In this document: positions 6,412 through 12,629 of the stretch, in pieces
Position numbering within the stretch: position 1 is the stretch's first letter
Layout: each line of letters begins with the position of its first letter
Translations under genes and position numbers: made by a program
The notes under the pieces: generated by a model
Databases searched by the model: none
What the model was told of the DNA's origin: nothing
Seen by the model: the letters and a program-made list of their open reading frames with translations, nothing else
DNA from: a virus
IMG/VR virus record: IMGVR_UViG_3300046665_000459
Coordinates: 1-39,147 of that record
Reading direction: 5' to 3' (one strand)
Length of the DNA: 39,147 nucleotides

Positions 6412-6924
6412 ATGAACCGTAAACATTTCAGTTCTATTGAGCGCGCACAGCGTTCGCTCTTGACCCTACCGCAAGCGCTGCTCCACGCAGCTCGCGATTA
6501 CCCCGGCGGCGCCACTGCCATTGCCGCTATCGACGGCGGCAACGCCACCACCCTCAACCATAAGCTGAGTCTGACCAATAGCAGTCACACACCAAATATT
6601 GGTGACCTTGAATTGGTGCTGGATGCAACGCGTGACCCGCGCATTGTGGATGCGCTACTGCATCCCATTGGCTGGGTGGGTATCGACGTTTCCGAGTTGA
6701 GCGACACCGACACTGCTCAGTCGCTAATGGCGGGCATTGGCGGGCTGCTTTCCCGTGAAGGTGAGTTAGCCACACATTTATCGGCCACGCTGTCGGATGA
6801 CAAGGTGGACAATGTCGAGCTGGCCGAGTTTGAGTTGCTGGCCGAGCGCATGGTGCAGGCGGTGTTCAAGTTGCGAGCGGTGTTGCGCAAGAAGCATGCG
6901 GAGGACCTGACTCATGGCCGATAA
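6412..6924 (+). CDS. cII: Phage regulatory protein CII (CP76 family)
   Basis: A 170-residue protein of the phage CII/CP76 family. Residues 15-65 (SLLTLPQALLHAARDYPGG, then AIDGGNATTLNHKLSL, NIGDLELVLDAT) form the N-terminal helix-turn-helix part, and the C-terminal half is a long helical dimerisation region (GELATHLSATLSDDKV to AVFKLRAVLRKK). Proteins of this family activate lysogeny promoters or steer early replication in lambdoid and P2-like phages. The gene lies right after the Cro region in the rightward transcript. Confidence 0.8.
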   Translation: MNRKHFSSIERAQRSLLTLPQALLHAARDYPGGATAIAAIDGGNATTLNHKLSLTNSSHTPNIGDLELVLDATRDPRIVDALLHPIGWVGIDVSELSDTDTAQSLMAGIGGLLSREGELATHLSATLSDDKVDNVELAEFELLAERMVQAVFKLRAVLRKKHAEDLTHGR

Positions 6925-7135
6925 CGCAGACGTAGCTGACGATGTTATCGCTCTTAATTTCGCAATGGCTCTGGCTGCTCGACCTATTGCGAAACCAGGT
7001 CAATGCGCATTGGAGCGCGTGGACTGTGGAGATGCCATCCCTGAGGCGCGGCGGCTGGCGTTGCTTGATCGAGGCTGCACTCGCTGTACTGAGTGTGAAG
7101 AGTTGGCAGGCCGGCGGCGCGGGGTGCGGGCATGA
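6914..7135 (+). CDS. TraR/DksA-type protein with a damaged zinc finger
   Basis: A 73-residue protein of the small phage TraR/DksA type, which bind RNA polymerase through the secondary channel and change transcription like ppGpp with DksA. The family core is clear: CGDAIPEARRLALLD, then CTECEEL. The first Cys of the expected C-x2-C pair is Arg (codon CGC at 7017-7019, in E-R-V-D-C), one base from TGC. Another Cys five residues earlier and the extra Cys in CTRCTEC might compensate. GGAGG lies 10 bases upstream; the gene overlaps cII by 11 bases and the primase by 4. Confidence 0.8.
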   Translation: MADNADVADDVIALNFAMALAARPIAKPGQCALERVDCGDAIPEARRLALLDRGCTRCTECEELAGRRRGVRA

Positions 7136-9354
7136 CTAATCACGAACTGCTTGATGATGTATTGGCCCAGCTGCAGGACTATGGGCTTAAACCGGAAACC
7201 TCGCTGGTGATTGGTAAGCGGGTGCGCTGCGAGTGCGACGGTGATAAGGCCCCAGAGAAAACCGGTTGGTATGTGATTTATGAGCATCAGACCGATGATG
7301 GCAGGGTGCTGTATTTCGGTGCATTTGGGGATTGGCGCCAAGGTGAAAAGGGGAGCTGGCAGAAGATCAAGGTCAAGGGTGGCCGGCTGAGCGCGGAAGA
7401 TCGGGCAGTGATGCGGGCGCGGGCAGAGGAAGGCCAGCGCAAGGCCGCATTGGCCGAGGAGCGAAAGCACCGCACCGCTGCCAGGCGCGCTGCTGGAATG
7501 TGGAAGCACCTATCTGAGAAAGGCAGCTCGCGTTACTTGGATGCCAAGCGCGTGGTCGGTTTAGGTCTGCGTTACAAGGCAAAGAGCGCCACGGCCTTTG
7601 TGCCAATGCGCAATGTGAAAGGCGATATTGTCGGTCTACAGGTGCTGTACCCGGAAAAGCAGGCGAATACGGGCAGGAACAAAACCTATTGGCCGTATGG
7701 TTTGGCGAAGGAAGGTGCGTTCCACCTGATTGGTCCGGAGCCTGAGCCGGGCGATGTAATTTTGATCGCAGAGGGATACGCGACCGGCGCTAGCCTGCAT
7801 ATGGCGACCTCGCTGACGGTATGCATTTGTTTCGACGCCGGTAACTTGTTGCCGGTGGCGCAGGCGATGCGCACAAAATACCCTGGCCGGCAGCTGGTGT
7901 TTTGCGCTGATGACGATTGGAAGACGGTGGTGAATGAGCTGCCGTTTAACGCGGGCGTAATCAAAGCCGGCAAGGCGTCGGTGGTGGTGGGCGGTCAGGT
8001 GGTTATGCCCGTGTTCGATAACGATCGAGAGGATGGCTGGACGGACTTTAACGATTTGCATTGCGCCGAGGGCCTGGATGCAGTGCGCCGCCAGGTGTTG
8101 GCGGTGGTGCGGCCACCTACCGATGAGGGGTGGCGGGACAAGCTGCAGTATTCTGAAAGGGGCGGATTGATCGTACATCCGTTCAACGTGGCAATGATTC
8201 TGGGTAACGATAAACGCTGGACTGGGGTAATCGCCTGGGATTCGTTCAGTTCGAAGACGCGCAAATTGCGCACGCCACCGTACGGCGGTGGTGCTGGAGA
8301 CTGGAGCGACTTAGACGATATCAGGGTCGCGCTTTGGCTTGCTGATGTGTATGGGCTACGAGTGAAGACGGTCCACGTTGTTGAGGCAGTAAGTGCGGTG
8401 GCAAATGACAACTCCTACCACCCTGTTCGTCAATATCTGGAAGCGCTGGAATGGGATGGCATGCCACGTCTTGAACGCTGGCTGCAGGATCGGTTGGGTG
8501 TCGTGGAGAGTGAGTACACCCGCAAGGTCGGCAAGCGCTGGATGCTATCGGCCGTAGCTCGGGTGTTCCGGCCTGGTTGTAAGGCTGACTCGATGTTGAT
8601 TCTGGAAGGCTTGCAGGGCGAGGGTAAATCGACTGCTGCTCGGGTTTTAGGCGGCGAATGGTTTATGGACACGTCGTTTGACCTGAGCAGCAAGGACGCC
8701 TATCAGGCGATCCGGGGCAAGTGGATAGTGGAGATGGCCGAGCTGGACTCTCTGAACAAGGCAGAGTCGACCAAGGCCAAGCAGTTTGTTTCATCGGCTA
8801 TCGACACCTATCGTGAGAGCTATGGTCGCCGCATGCTTGATGTGCCGCGACAAAGCGTTTTTATTGGCACGACCAACCAAGATGAGTACCTGAAGGACGA
8901 CACAGGCAACCGCCGTTACTGGCCGGTGATGTGTACCAAGGTTGATGTTGAGGGCCTGCGGGCCGACCGTGACCAACTCTGGGCCGAAGCGGTAGCCTGT
9001 TTTCGCACAGGTGACCCATGGTGGGTTGAGCGTGAGGAGGCTGATATTTTTGCTGCCGAGCAGGATCAACGCTATCAGGCGGATATGTGGGAGGACCTGG
9101 TGGTCAGCTACCTGGCCGACAAGCATATTGGCGACACTGTGACAGGCGCTCACCTGCTTGAACATGCACTTAACATCGATCCGAGTCACTGGGGCAAGCC
9201 CGAGCAAATGCGTGTCGGTAAGATTATGCATCGTTTGAAGTGGCCCCGACGCCGCAAGGGCAGTGGCCCAGGTGGTATTCGTAGCTATGAATATGTGAAG
9301 CCTGCGGAATGGAAACGTGGATCGGCAGCACCCGGGCAGGAGAGCGCATTTTGA
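7132..9354 (+). CDS. TOPRIM primase fused to VapE-type helicase
   Basis: A 740-residue replication protein. After an N-terminal region of about 200 residues comes a TOPRIM fold: ILIAEGYATGASL near 209-221 with the catalytic Glu, and the acidic FCADDDW near 257-263. From about 385 a VapE/D5-like SF3-type ATPase follows: HPVRQYLEALEWDG, Walker A GLQGEGKS (493-500), Walker B KWIVEMAEL, then IGTTNQDEYLKDDTGNRRYWP with the sensor and arginine-finger region. It would prime and unwind at the phage origin. No separate replicative helicase is seen, so this may be the only phage replication enzyme here. The ATG overlaps the upstream stop (ATGA). Confidence 0.88.
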   Translation: MTNHELLDDVLAQLQDYGLKPETSLVIGKRVRCECDGDKAPEKTGWYVIYEHQTDDGRVLYFGAFGDWRQGEKGSWQKIKVKGGRLSAEDRAVMRARAEEGQRKAALAEERKHRTAARRAAGMWKHLSEKGSSRYLDAKRVVGLGLRYKAKSATAFVPMRNVKGDIVGLQVLYPEKQANTGRNKTYWPYGLAKEGAFHLIGPEPEPGDVILIAEGYATGASLHMATSLTVCICFDAGNLLPVAQAMRTKYPGRQLVFCADDDWKTVVNELPFNAGVIKAGKASVVVGGQVVMPVFDNDREDGWTDFNDLHCAEGLDAVRRQVLAVVRPPTDEGWRDKLQYSERGGLIVHPFNVAMILGNDKRWTGVIAWDSFSSKTRKLRTPPYGGGAGDWSDLDDIRVALWLADVYGLRVKTVHVVEAVSAVANDNSYHPVRQYLEALEWDGMPRLERWLQDRLGVVESEYTRKVGKRWMLSAVARVFRPGCKADSMLILEGLQGEGKSTAARVLGGEWFMDTSFDLSSKDAYQAIRGKWIVEMAELDSLNKAESTKAKQFVSSAIDTYRESYGRRMLDVPRQSVFIGTTNQDEYLKDDTGNRRYWPVMCTKVDVEGLRADRDQLWAEAVACFRTGDPWWVEREEADIFAAEQDQRYQADMWEDLVVSYLADKHIGDTVTGAHLLEHALNIDPSHWGKPEQMRVGKIMHRLKWPRRRKGSGPGGIRSYEYVKPAEWKRGSAAPGQESAF

Positions 9355-9710
9355 TCTCTGAAATGGATGAGATGTTGAAGTTATGGGCGTTCGATATGCA
9401 TGGCGGTGTTGGTGCTGAAGGATCTGCCAGCAGCATGTTGGGACAGTTAATAGATTGCCAGGGGGAACTGATTCGTGGATCACGCGGTGGTTCGAAGATG
9501 CTGCTGCCGTGGAGTGCTGACCTTGAGGTAATCGTAAACAAGCACCTGTCCTGGCCCTTGGCCCAGGTGGTTCGTGAGCATTACCTGAACCATGAGAGTG
9601 TGGAGCGACAGAAGTGGGCACACTGTGGGTGCGGGCGAACGCAGTTTTATGCCCGATTGCACTCGGCACATTTGGAAATTGCTGGCATGCTTTTGGATCG
9701 TGTAGCGTGA
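9351..9710 (+). CDS. Probable Q-type late antiterminator
   Basis: A 119-residue protein. I start it at TTG 9351, which overlaps the primase stop (TTGA) and has AGGAG 8 bases upstream; ATG 9363 (MDEMLKLWAFDMHGG) is the alternative. The C-terminal part, HCGCGRTQFYARLHSAHLEIAGMLLD, has the pattern of the sigma-4-like helix-turn-helix in phage Q/antiterminator proteins (Y-x-R-L-x-x-A-H). It is the last gene before a long untranslated leader that holds a promoter and a terminator, which fits the role of Q. The assignment rests on motif and place. Confidence 0.55.
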   Translation: MISEMDEMLKLWAFDMHGGVGAEGSASSMLGQLIDCQGELIRGSRGGSKMLLPWSADLEVIVNKHLSWPLAQVVREHYLNHESVERQKWAHCGCGRTQFYARLHSAHLEIAGMLLDRVA

Positions 9711-10022
9711 TTGTGCTGTCTACCCCGGCGCGGCCCTCTAGTCGTTTTGCTGGTGGAACGCCTGTACGCCGCGTGGAAGCTGGTGGCGGCCCACCGGCCC
9801 ACTTTTACCCGACCTCTCTCGCATGGCGTAGACACACACAATCACGCACGCGCATACGCGCAGCGTTTATTACTTTCTATCTCTACATGGAAAACTTAAT
9901 AAATAGTAGGACGGAAGGGCAGCTCCTTTGTTTTTCGGCGTTTCAGACGTCGCGCCTATCTTGTGATTGGTGGAGCTGGTAGAGCGCTGGCCTGCGGCGC
10001 TGGAGCCATTAATGTTATATGG

Positions 10023-10054
10023 CCGTTGATTGCCAGTGCGTTACCGTTGATTGC
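10023..10054. repeat. 11-bp direct repeat, candidate antiterminator or PrtN site
   Basis: CCGTTGATTGC occurs at 10023-10033 and 10044-10054, spaced exactly 21 bp (two helical turns), about 22 bp upstream of the late -35 box. Direct repeats near late promoters serve as Q binding sites in several lambdoid phages. The first copy with its flank (ATTG-CCA-GT-GC) also fits the P-box pattern ATTGnn(n)GTnn(n) of PrtN. Confidence 0.5.
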
Positions 10055-10075
10055 AGGGGTGGCAGTGCCGAACCC

Positions 10076-10104
10076 TTGCTGCCACCGGATTGGAGAGGTA
10101 TAAA
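10076..10104 (+). promoter_or_regulatory. Candidate late promoter
   Basis: TTGCTG (10076-10081), 17 bases, then TATAAA (10099-10104). The -35 is weak (3 of 6), as expected for an activated promoter. It would start a transcript about 35-40 bases before the terminator at 10149. Confidence 0.5.
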
Positions 10105-10148
10105 TCAGTCATGTTCAAAGAGGTACGCAACTAGCGACCTCACCACAA

Positions 10149-10172
10149 ACCCGGCCCTTGCGCCGGGTTTTT
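10149..10172 (+). terminator. Terminator in the late leader
   Basis: The stem ACCCGGC / GCCGGGT has a 6-base loop and runs straight into five T. It lies between the late promoter and the holin gene, so late transcription must read through it; this suggests a tR'-like terminator overcome by an antiterminator. Confidence 0.75.
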
Positions 10173-10191
10173 GCGTTTATGGGGTAGAGCG

Positions 10192-10536
10192 ATGACGACC
10201 GAGCAGCAAGCGTTTATTGATATGCCGATCTGGATGGTGATCGTGCTGTCCTTGGTCGGCGGCATATCTGGCGAGGCATGGCGGGCCGATAAAGCGGGGA
10301 TAAGTGGCTGGTCCTTAATTCGCCGCTTGCTCCTTCGGTCCGGGGCCTGCGTGGTCTGCGGTCTTTCCACCATGATGTTGCTGCACGCTTCGGGCATGTC
10401 GGTCCTGGCGGCGGGCAGCATCGGGTGCCTGACCGCGATGGCCGGCGCCGACGTCGCTATCGGCCTTTACGAACGCTGGGCGGCCAAACGGCTGGGCGTA
10501 TGCAATGTACCGCCCTCGGTCAATGACCAGCACTGA
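10192..10536 (+). CDS. Holin (LydA/phage_holin_3_3-like)
   Basis: A 114-residue inner-membrane protein with an N-terminal helix (MPIWMVIVLSLVGGISGEAW), a middle hydrophobic stretch (GACVVCGLSTMMLLHASGM) and a third (VLAAGSIGCLTAMAGADVAI), then a basic tail. This layout fits LydA-type phage holins, which open the membrane to let the endolysin out. I chose ATG 10192 (MTTEQQAF); an earlier TTG would lie in the terminator. As the first late gene it is far from the endolysin (32291), an arrangement also seen in other Pseudomonas prophages. Confidence 0.75.
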   Translation: MTTEQQAFIDMPIWMVIVLSLVGGISGEAWRADKAGISGWSLIRRLLLRSGACVVCGLSTMMLLHASGMSVLAAGSIGCLTAMAGADVAIGLYERWAAKRLGVCNVPPSVNDQH

Positions 10537-10561
10537 TGTATGGCCAGCTTTAGGGGATGAG

Positions 10562-11440
10562 ATGTTAAAAAAAGTATTTATCCAATCTTCCATAGGTCTT
10601 GGTTCAGCTGGAATGCGACTGCTTGGGGGGCCGACTGCAGCTGCCCTAAGCGCTCCCGAGATGTTTGAGTTTCTACTCGCTCCCCTTATTACTGTCGACC
10701 AACCGGTACTTACACCGGTTATCCGCACCACGGATCGCTATTCATCAGTACCTGCAAGTGGTGAAGTTTTCACAGGAAGCCTGGGTTGGCGTTTTACGTT
10801 GCAGCGGCAAGCGACAATTACGGGGCTTGGGTTTGCTGATATCGGTGCGAATGGCCTCGGAAACCCCCATACAGTCTCAGTCCATCGCGTCGCTGGTGAC
10901 GAATTGTTGGCTAGTGTTGTGGTGCCTACCGGGACACAAACGGAATTAATGGGCGGCTACCGATTCGCTGATCTGCCGTCCCCGGTGACGCTTGATCCTG
11001 ATGAGTACATTGTGTGGTCTAGCAATTTCACCGGCACGGACCGCTACGTTCGTCTGCAGACGGTACGGGATGCTGCCAATGGAGCGATCACGTTTGGCAG
11101 TCGCTACTGGAGTACTGGGTCGGTAATACCCACCTCGGCACCGGATTCAGCGCTCTATTTTCCGGTATCCATAAGGCTGTGGACAGGTAAGTCGCTCAGC
11201 CTGACCGGGAAAATATTCGCCGCTTTAGGTAATGCGCAGGAAATAGCGATCTACAGGAAGGTTGGGAGCAGCTTGACCAAAATGGGCGTGGCAACGGTTT
11301 CACAGTTGTCATGGCAATACAGCGAAGCTACAGAGCAACCTATTGGCCCTCAAGTTCTACGAGTGGTTATTCAAGCAGTGGGGGGGACTATGCCATCAAC
11401 GAATGATGCTTACGCCGACGTAGTTTGTACGGTGGATTAA
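10562..11440 (+). CDS. Orphan secreted/virion-like protein with DUF4082-like domain
   Basis: A 292-residue protein starting MLKKVFIQSS, with AGGGGA 6 bases before the ATG. Residues about 70-220 resemble DUF4082, a beta-sandwich domain found in bacterial surface proteins: GWRFTLQRQATITGLGF, then GLGNPHTVSVHRVAG, GYRFADLPSPVTL and DEYIVWSSNF. The C-terminal part is also beta-rich. No signal peptide is clear, though the N-terminus has a short hydrophobic stretch. The A-rich start and lower GC differ from neighbouring phage genes, hinting at separate origin. It lies between holin and terminase, away from the tail genes; function unknown, possibly a decoration or surface cargo protein. Confidence 0.6.
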   Translation: MLKKVFIQSSIGLGSAGMRLLGGPTAAALSAPEMFEFLLAPLITVDQPVLTPVIRTTDRYSSVPASGEVFTGSLGWRFTLQRQATITGLGFADIGANGLGNPHTVSVHRVAGDELLASVVVPTGTQTELMGGYRFADLPSPVTLDPDEYIVWSSNFTGTDRYVRLQTVRDAANGAITFGSRYWSTGSVIPTSAPDSALYFPVSIRLWTGKSLSLTGKIFAALGNAQEIAIYRKVGSSLTKMGVATVSQLSWQYSEATEQPIGPQVLRVVIQAVGGTMPSTNDAYADVVCTVD

Positions 11441-11451
11441 GAGAGGCGATT

Positions 11452-11682
11452 ATGAAAACGCAACGTATCGCATTAACTAATCAATGGCAGCAACTTACGG
11501 ACGGAACGCAGACTCGTATCCTTCAACTAACTGAGTGCTCCTTCGCCTTAGCTGTATCAGAGACTCAGCCAGATGCTGACGATCCTTACTATCTGCTCAC
11601 GGATTTGGTGACGGTAGGGCCACCGTTCAAATGGTGGATTAGAGTGCTGGATCGCGAGCAGTCAATAGTAGTGACTCTATAA
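11452..11682 (+). CDS. Small orphan protein after the DUF4082-like gene
   Basis: A 76-residue protein starting MKTQRIALTNQWQQL, with GAGAGG 6-7 bases upstream. Short strands (TRILQLTECSFALAVS, FKWWIRVLDREQSIVVTL) suggest a compact beta fold. It follows the orphan gene by 11 bases and shares its lower GC, so the two look like one inserted unit. No family is recognised; partner or virion roles are open. Confidence 0.5.
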   Translation: MKTQRIALTNQWQQLTDGTQTRILQLTECSFALAVSETQPDADDPYYLLTDLVTVGPPFKWWIRVLDREQSIVVTL

Positions 11683-12015
11683 GTCAGAGCTAGATGGATT
11701 GAGGCTATTCCCTGTATCGAGTTCTCACCCTTGTGGTGATTTCAACGGATCGTGTTCGAATACGGATGCGTCCAGCAGGTTGGCATGTATTGCCCCTAAG
11801 TTGAGCGGCGGTATCAGCGAAATTCCTTCAGCTTTTACGATCTCTGGGCTGCGTGGTTCACATCGCAAAAGTACGTCGAAAAGCCGCCGGGGACCCTGGT
11901 GGTATTCGAGCGGCACGGGGAATAAAACCCGCGCAACTCGGTTTCTGCGAGCACTGAAAAGTTACTGAAATTTCAATCATTGAAATCCTATTGAAAAAGG
12001 ACTGAAAAGTATCTT
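11683..12015. other. Gene-free region upstream of terminase, candidate cos/packaging site
   Basis: About 330 bases have no convincing gene; the frames present lack ribosome sites and family features. The right end carries phased YTGAAA repeats (11954-12007). In phages with Nu1/GpA-type terminase, the cos site and the small-subunit binding sites lie directly upstream of the small-subunit gene, so this is the expected place. No cohesive-end nick site could be assigned by eye. Confidence 0.5.
11954..12007. repeat. Five phased YTGAAA repeats, candidate terminase binding array
   Basis: CTGAAA or TTGAAA starts at 11954, 11965, 11980, 11991 and 12002, spacings of 11, 15, 11 and 11 bp. All copies are in the same orientation, ending 9 bases before the small terminase ATG. 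Near-helical phasing of A-runs would also bend the DNA. Small-subunit binding (cosB-like) is inferred from place. Confidence 0.55.
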
Positions 12016-12627
12016 ATGACTGAGCCTCTCTACCTCTCGAAAAGCGCCTTTGCTGCTCGAATTGGGAAGGCGCCTAGCACCATCACCTGGCTGAAAGACA
12101 ACGGGCGTTTGGTGATGGCGCCGGATGGGAAACGTGTCGATGTATATGCGACAGAATCCCTCATCAAAGAAACTGCGGACCCCAGCAAGGCCGGCGTTGT
12201 CGCCCGTCACGAACGGGAGCGGCAGACCAAAGACGGTTTCAGTACAGCGGCCCCGGAGACCTCCCGGCCGCTTTTGCACGCTACGCAGGCGCCGAGTCTT
12301 TCCGCTGCCGATGCTTTGCCCGACTTCCAAAAGGCGCGTGCTCGGAAGGAGCACTTCGCATCGCTCAGCGTCGAGGCTGATTTTTACAAGGATCAGGGGG
12401 TGCTAGTTGAGTCGGCTGTGGTCGATAGAGCTGCCTTCGATACAGGCCGGCTGCTGCGTGATTTGCTTATGACAATGCCGACCCAGATCGCCCCAGAATT
12501 GGCATCGATGACCGACCCATGGATGGTGGAAAAACACCTGTTGGCTGCGCTGCGCCGGGCATTGGATGACGCCGAACGGATGTCCACTGCCGATTTACAA
12601 CGTGCGCTTTCAAGCACGGAGGATTAA
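12016..12627 (+). CDS. Terminase small subunit (Nu1-like)
   Basis: A 203-residue DNA-packaging protein. The N-terminal 45 residues carry a winged helix-turn-helix (YLSKSAFAARIGKAPSTITWLKDNG, then a wing VMAPDGKRVDVY), as in lambda Nu1, which recognises cosB. The middle is a linker, and residues 110-200 are helical (LRDLLMTMPTQIAPELASM, HLLAALRRALDDAERM) and probably bind the large subunit. It stands 2 bases before the large-subunit ATG and just after a repeat array that could be its DNA target. Confidence 0.82.
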   Translation: MTEPLYLSKSAFAARIGKAPSTITWLKDNGRLVMAPDGKRVDVYATESLIKETADPSKAGVVARHERERQTKDGFSTAAPETSRPLLHATQAPSLSAADALPDFQKARARKEHFASLSVEADFYKDQGVLVESAVVDRAAFDTGRLLRDLLMTMPTQIAPELASMTDPWMVEKHLLAALRRALDDAERMSTADLQRALSSTED

Positions 12628-12629
12628 TC

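Larger units (their letters stand above)
9711..10191 (+). other. Late control region without genes
   Basis: About 480 bases lack a convincing reading frame. They hold an alternating purine-pyrimidine tract (about 9832-9861), a small GGTGG-N4-CCACC hairpin (9782-9795), an 11-bp direct repeat (10023-10054), a promoter (10076-10104) and a terminator (10149-10172). The order promoter, short leader, terminator, late genes is that of lambda pR'. Confidence 0.6.

Noticed and set aside
8791-9669. Minus-strand frame opposite the primase and Q-like genes
   Set aside because: No start signal, His/Pro/Ser-rich composition typical of an antisense shadow.
9968-10010. tRNA-like stretch containing AGCTGGTAGAGC
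   Set aside because: It resembles a D-arm, but the complementary D-stem half is missing, and no acceptor stem or T-arm can be formed around it.
11699-11968. Possible gene in the gap before terminase
   Set aside because: Ser/Arg-rich translation without a ribosome site or recognisable pattern; the region is better explained as a packaging site.
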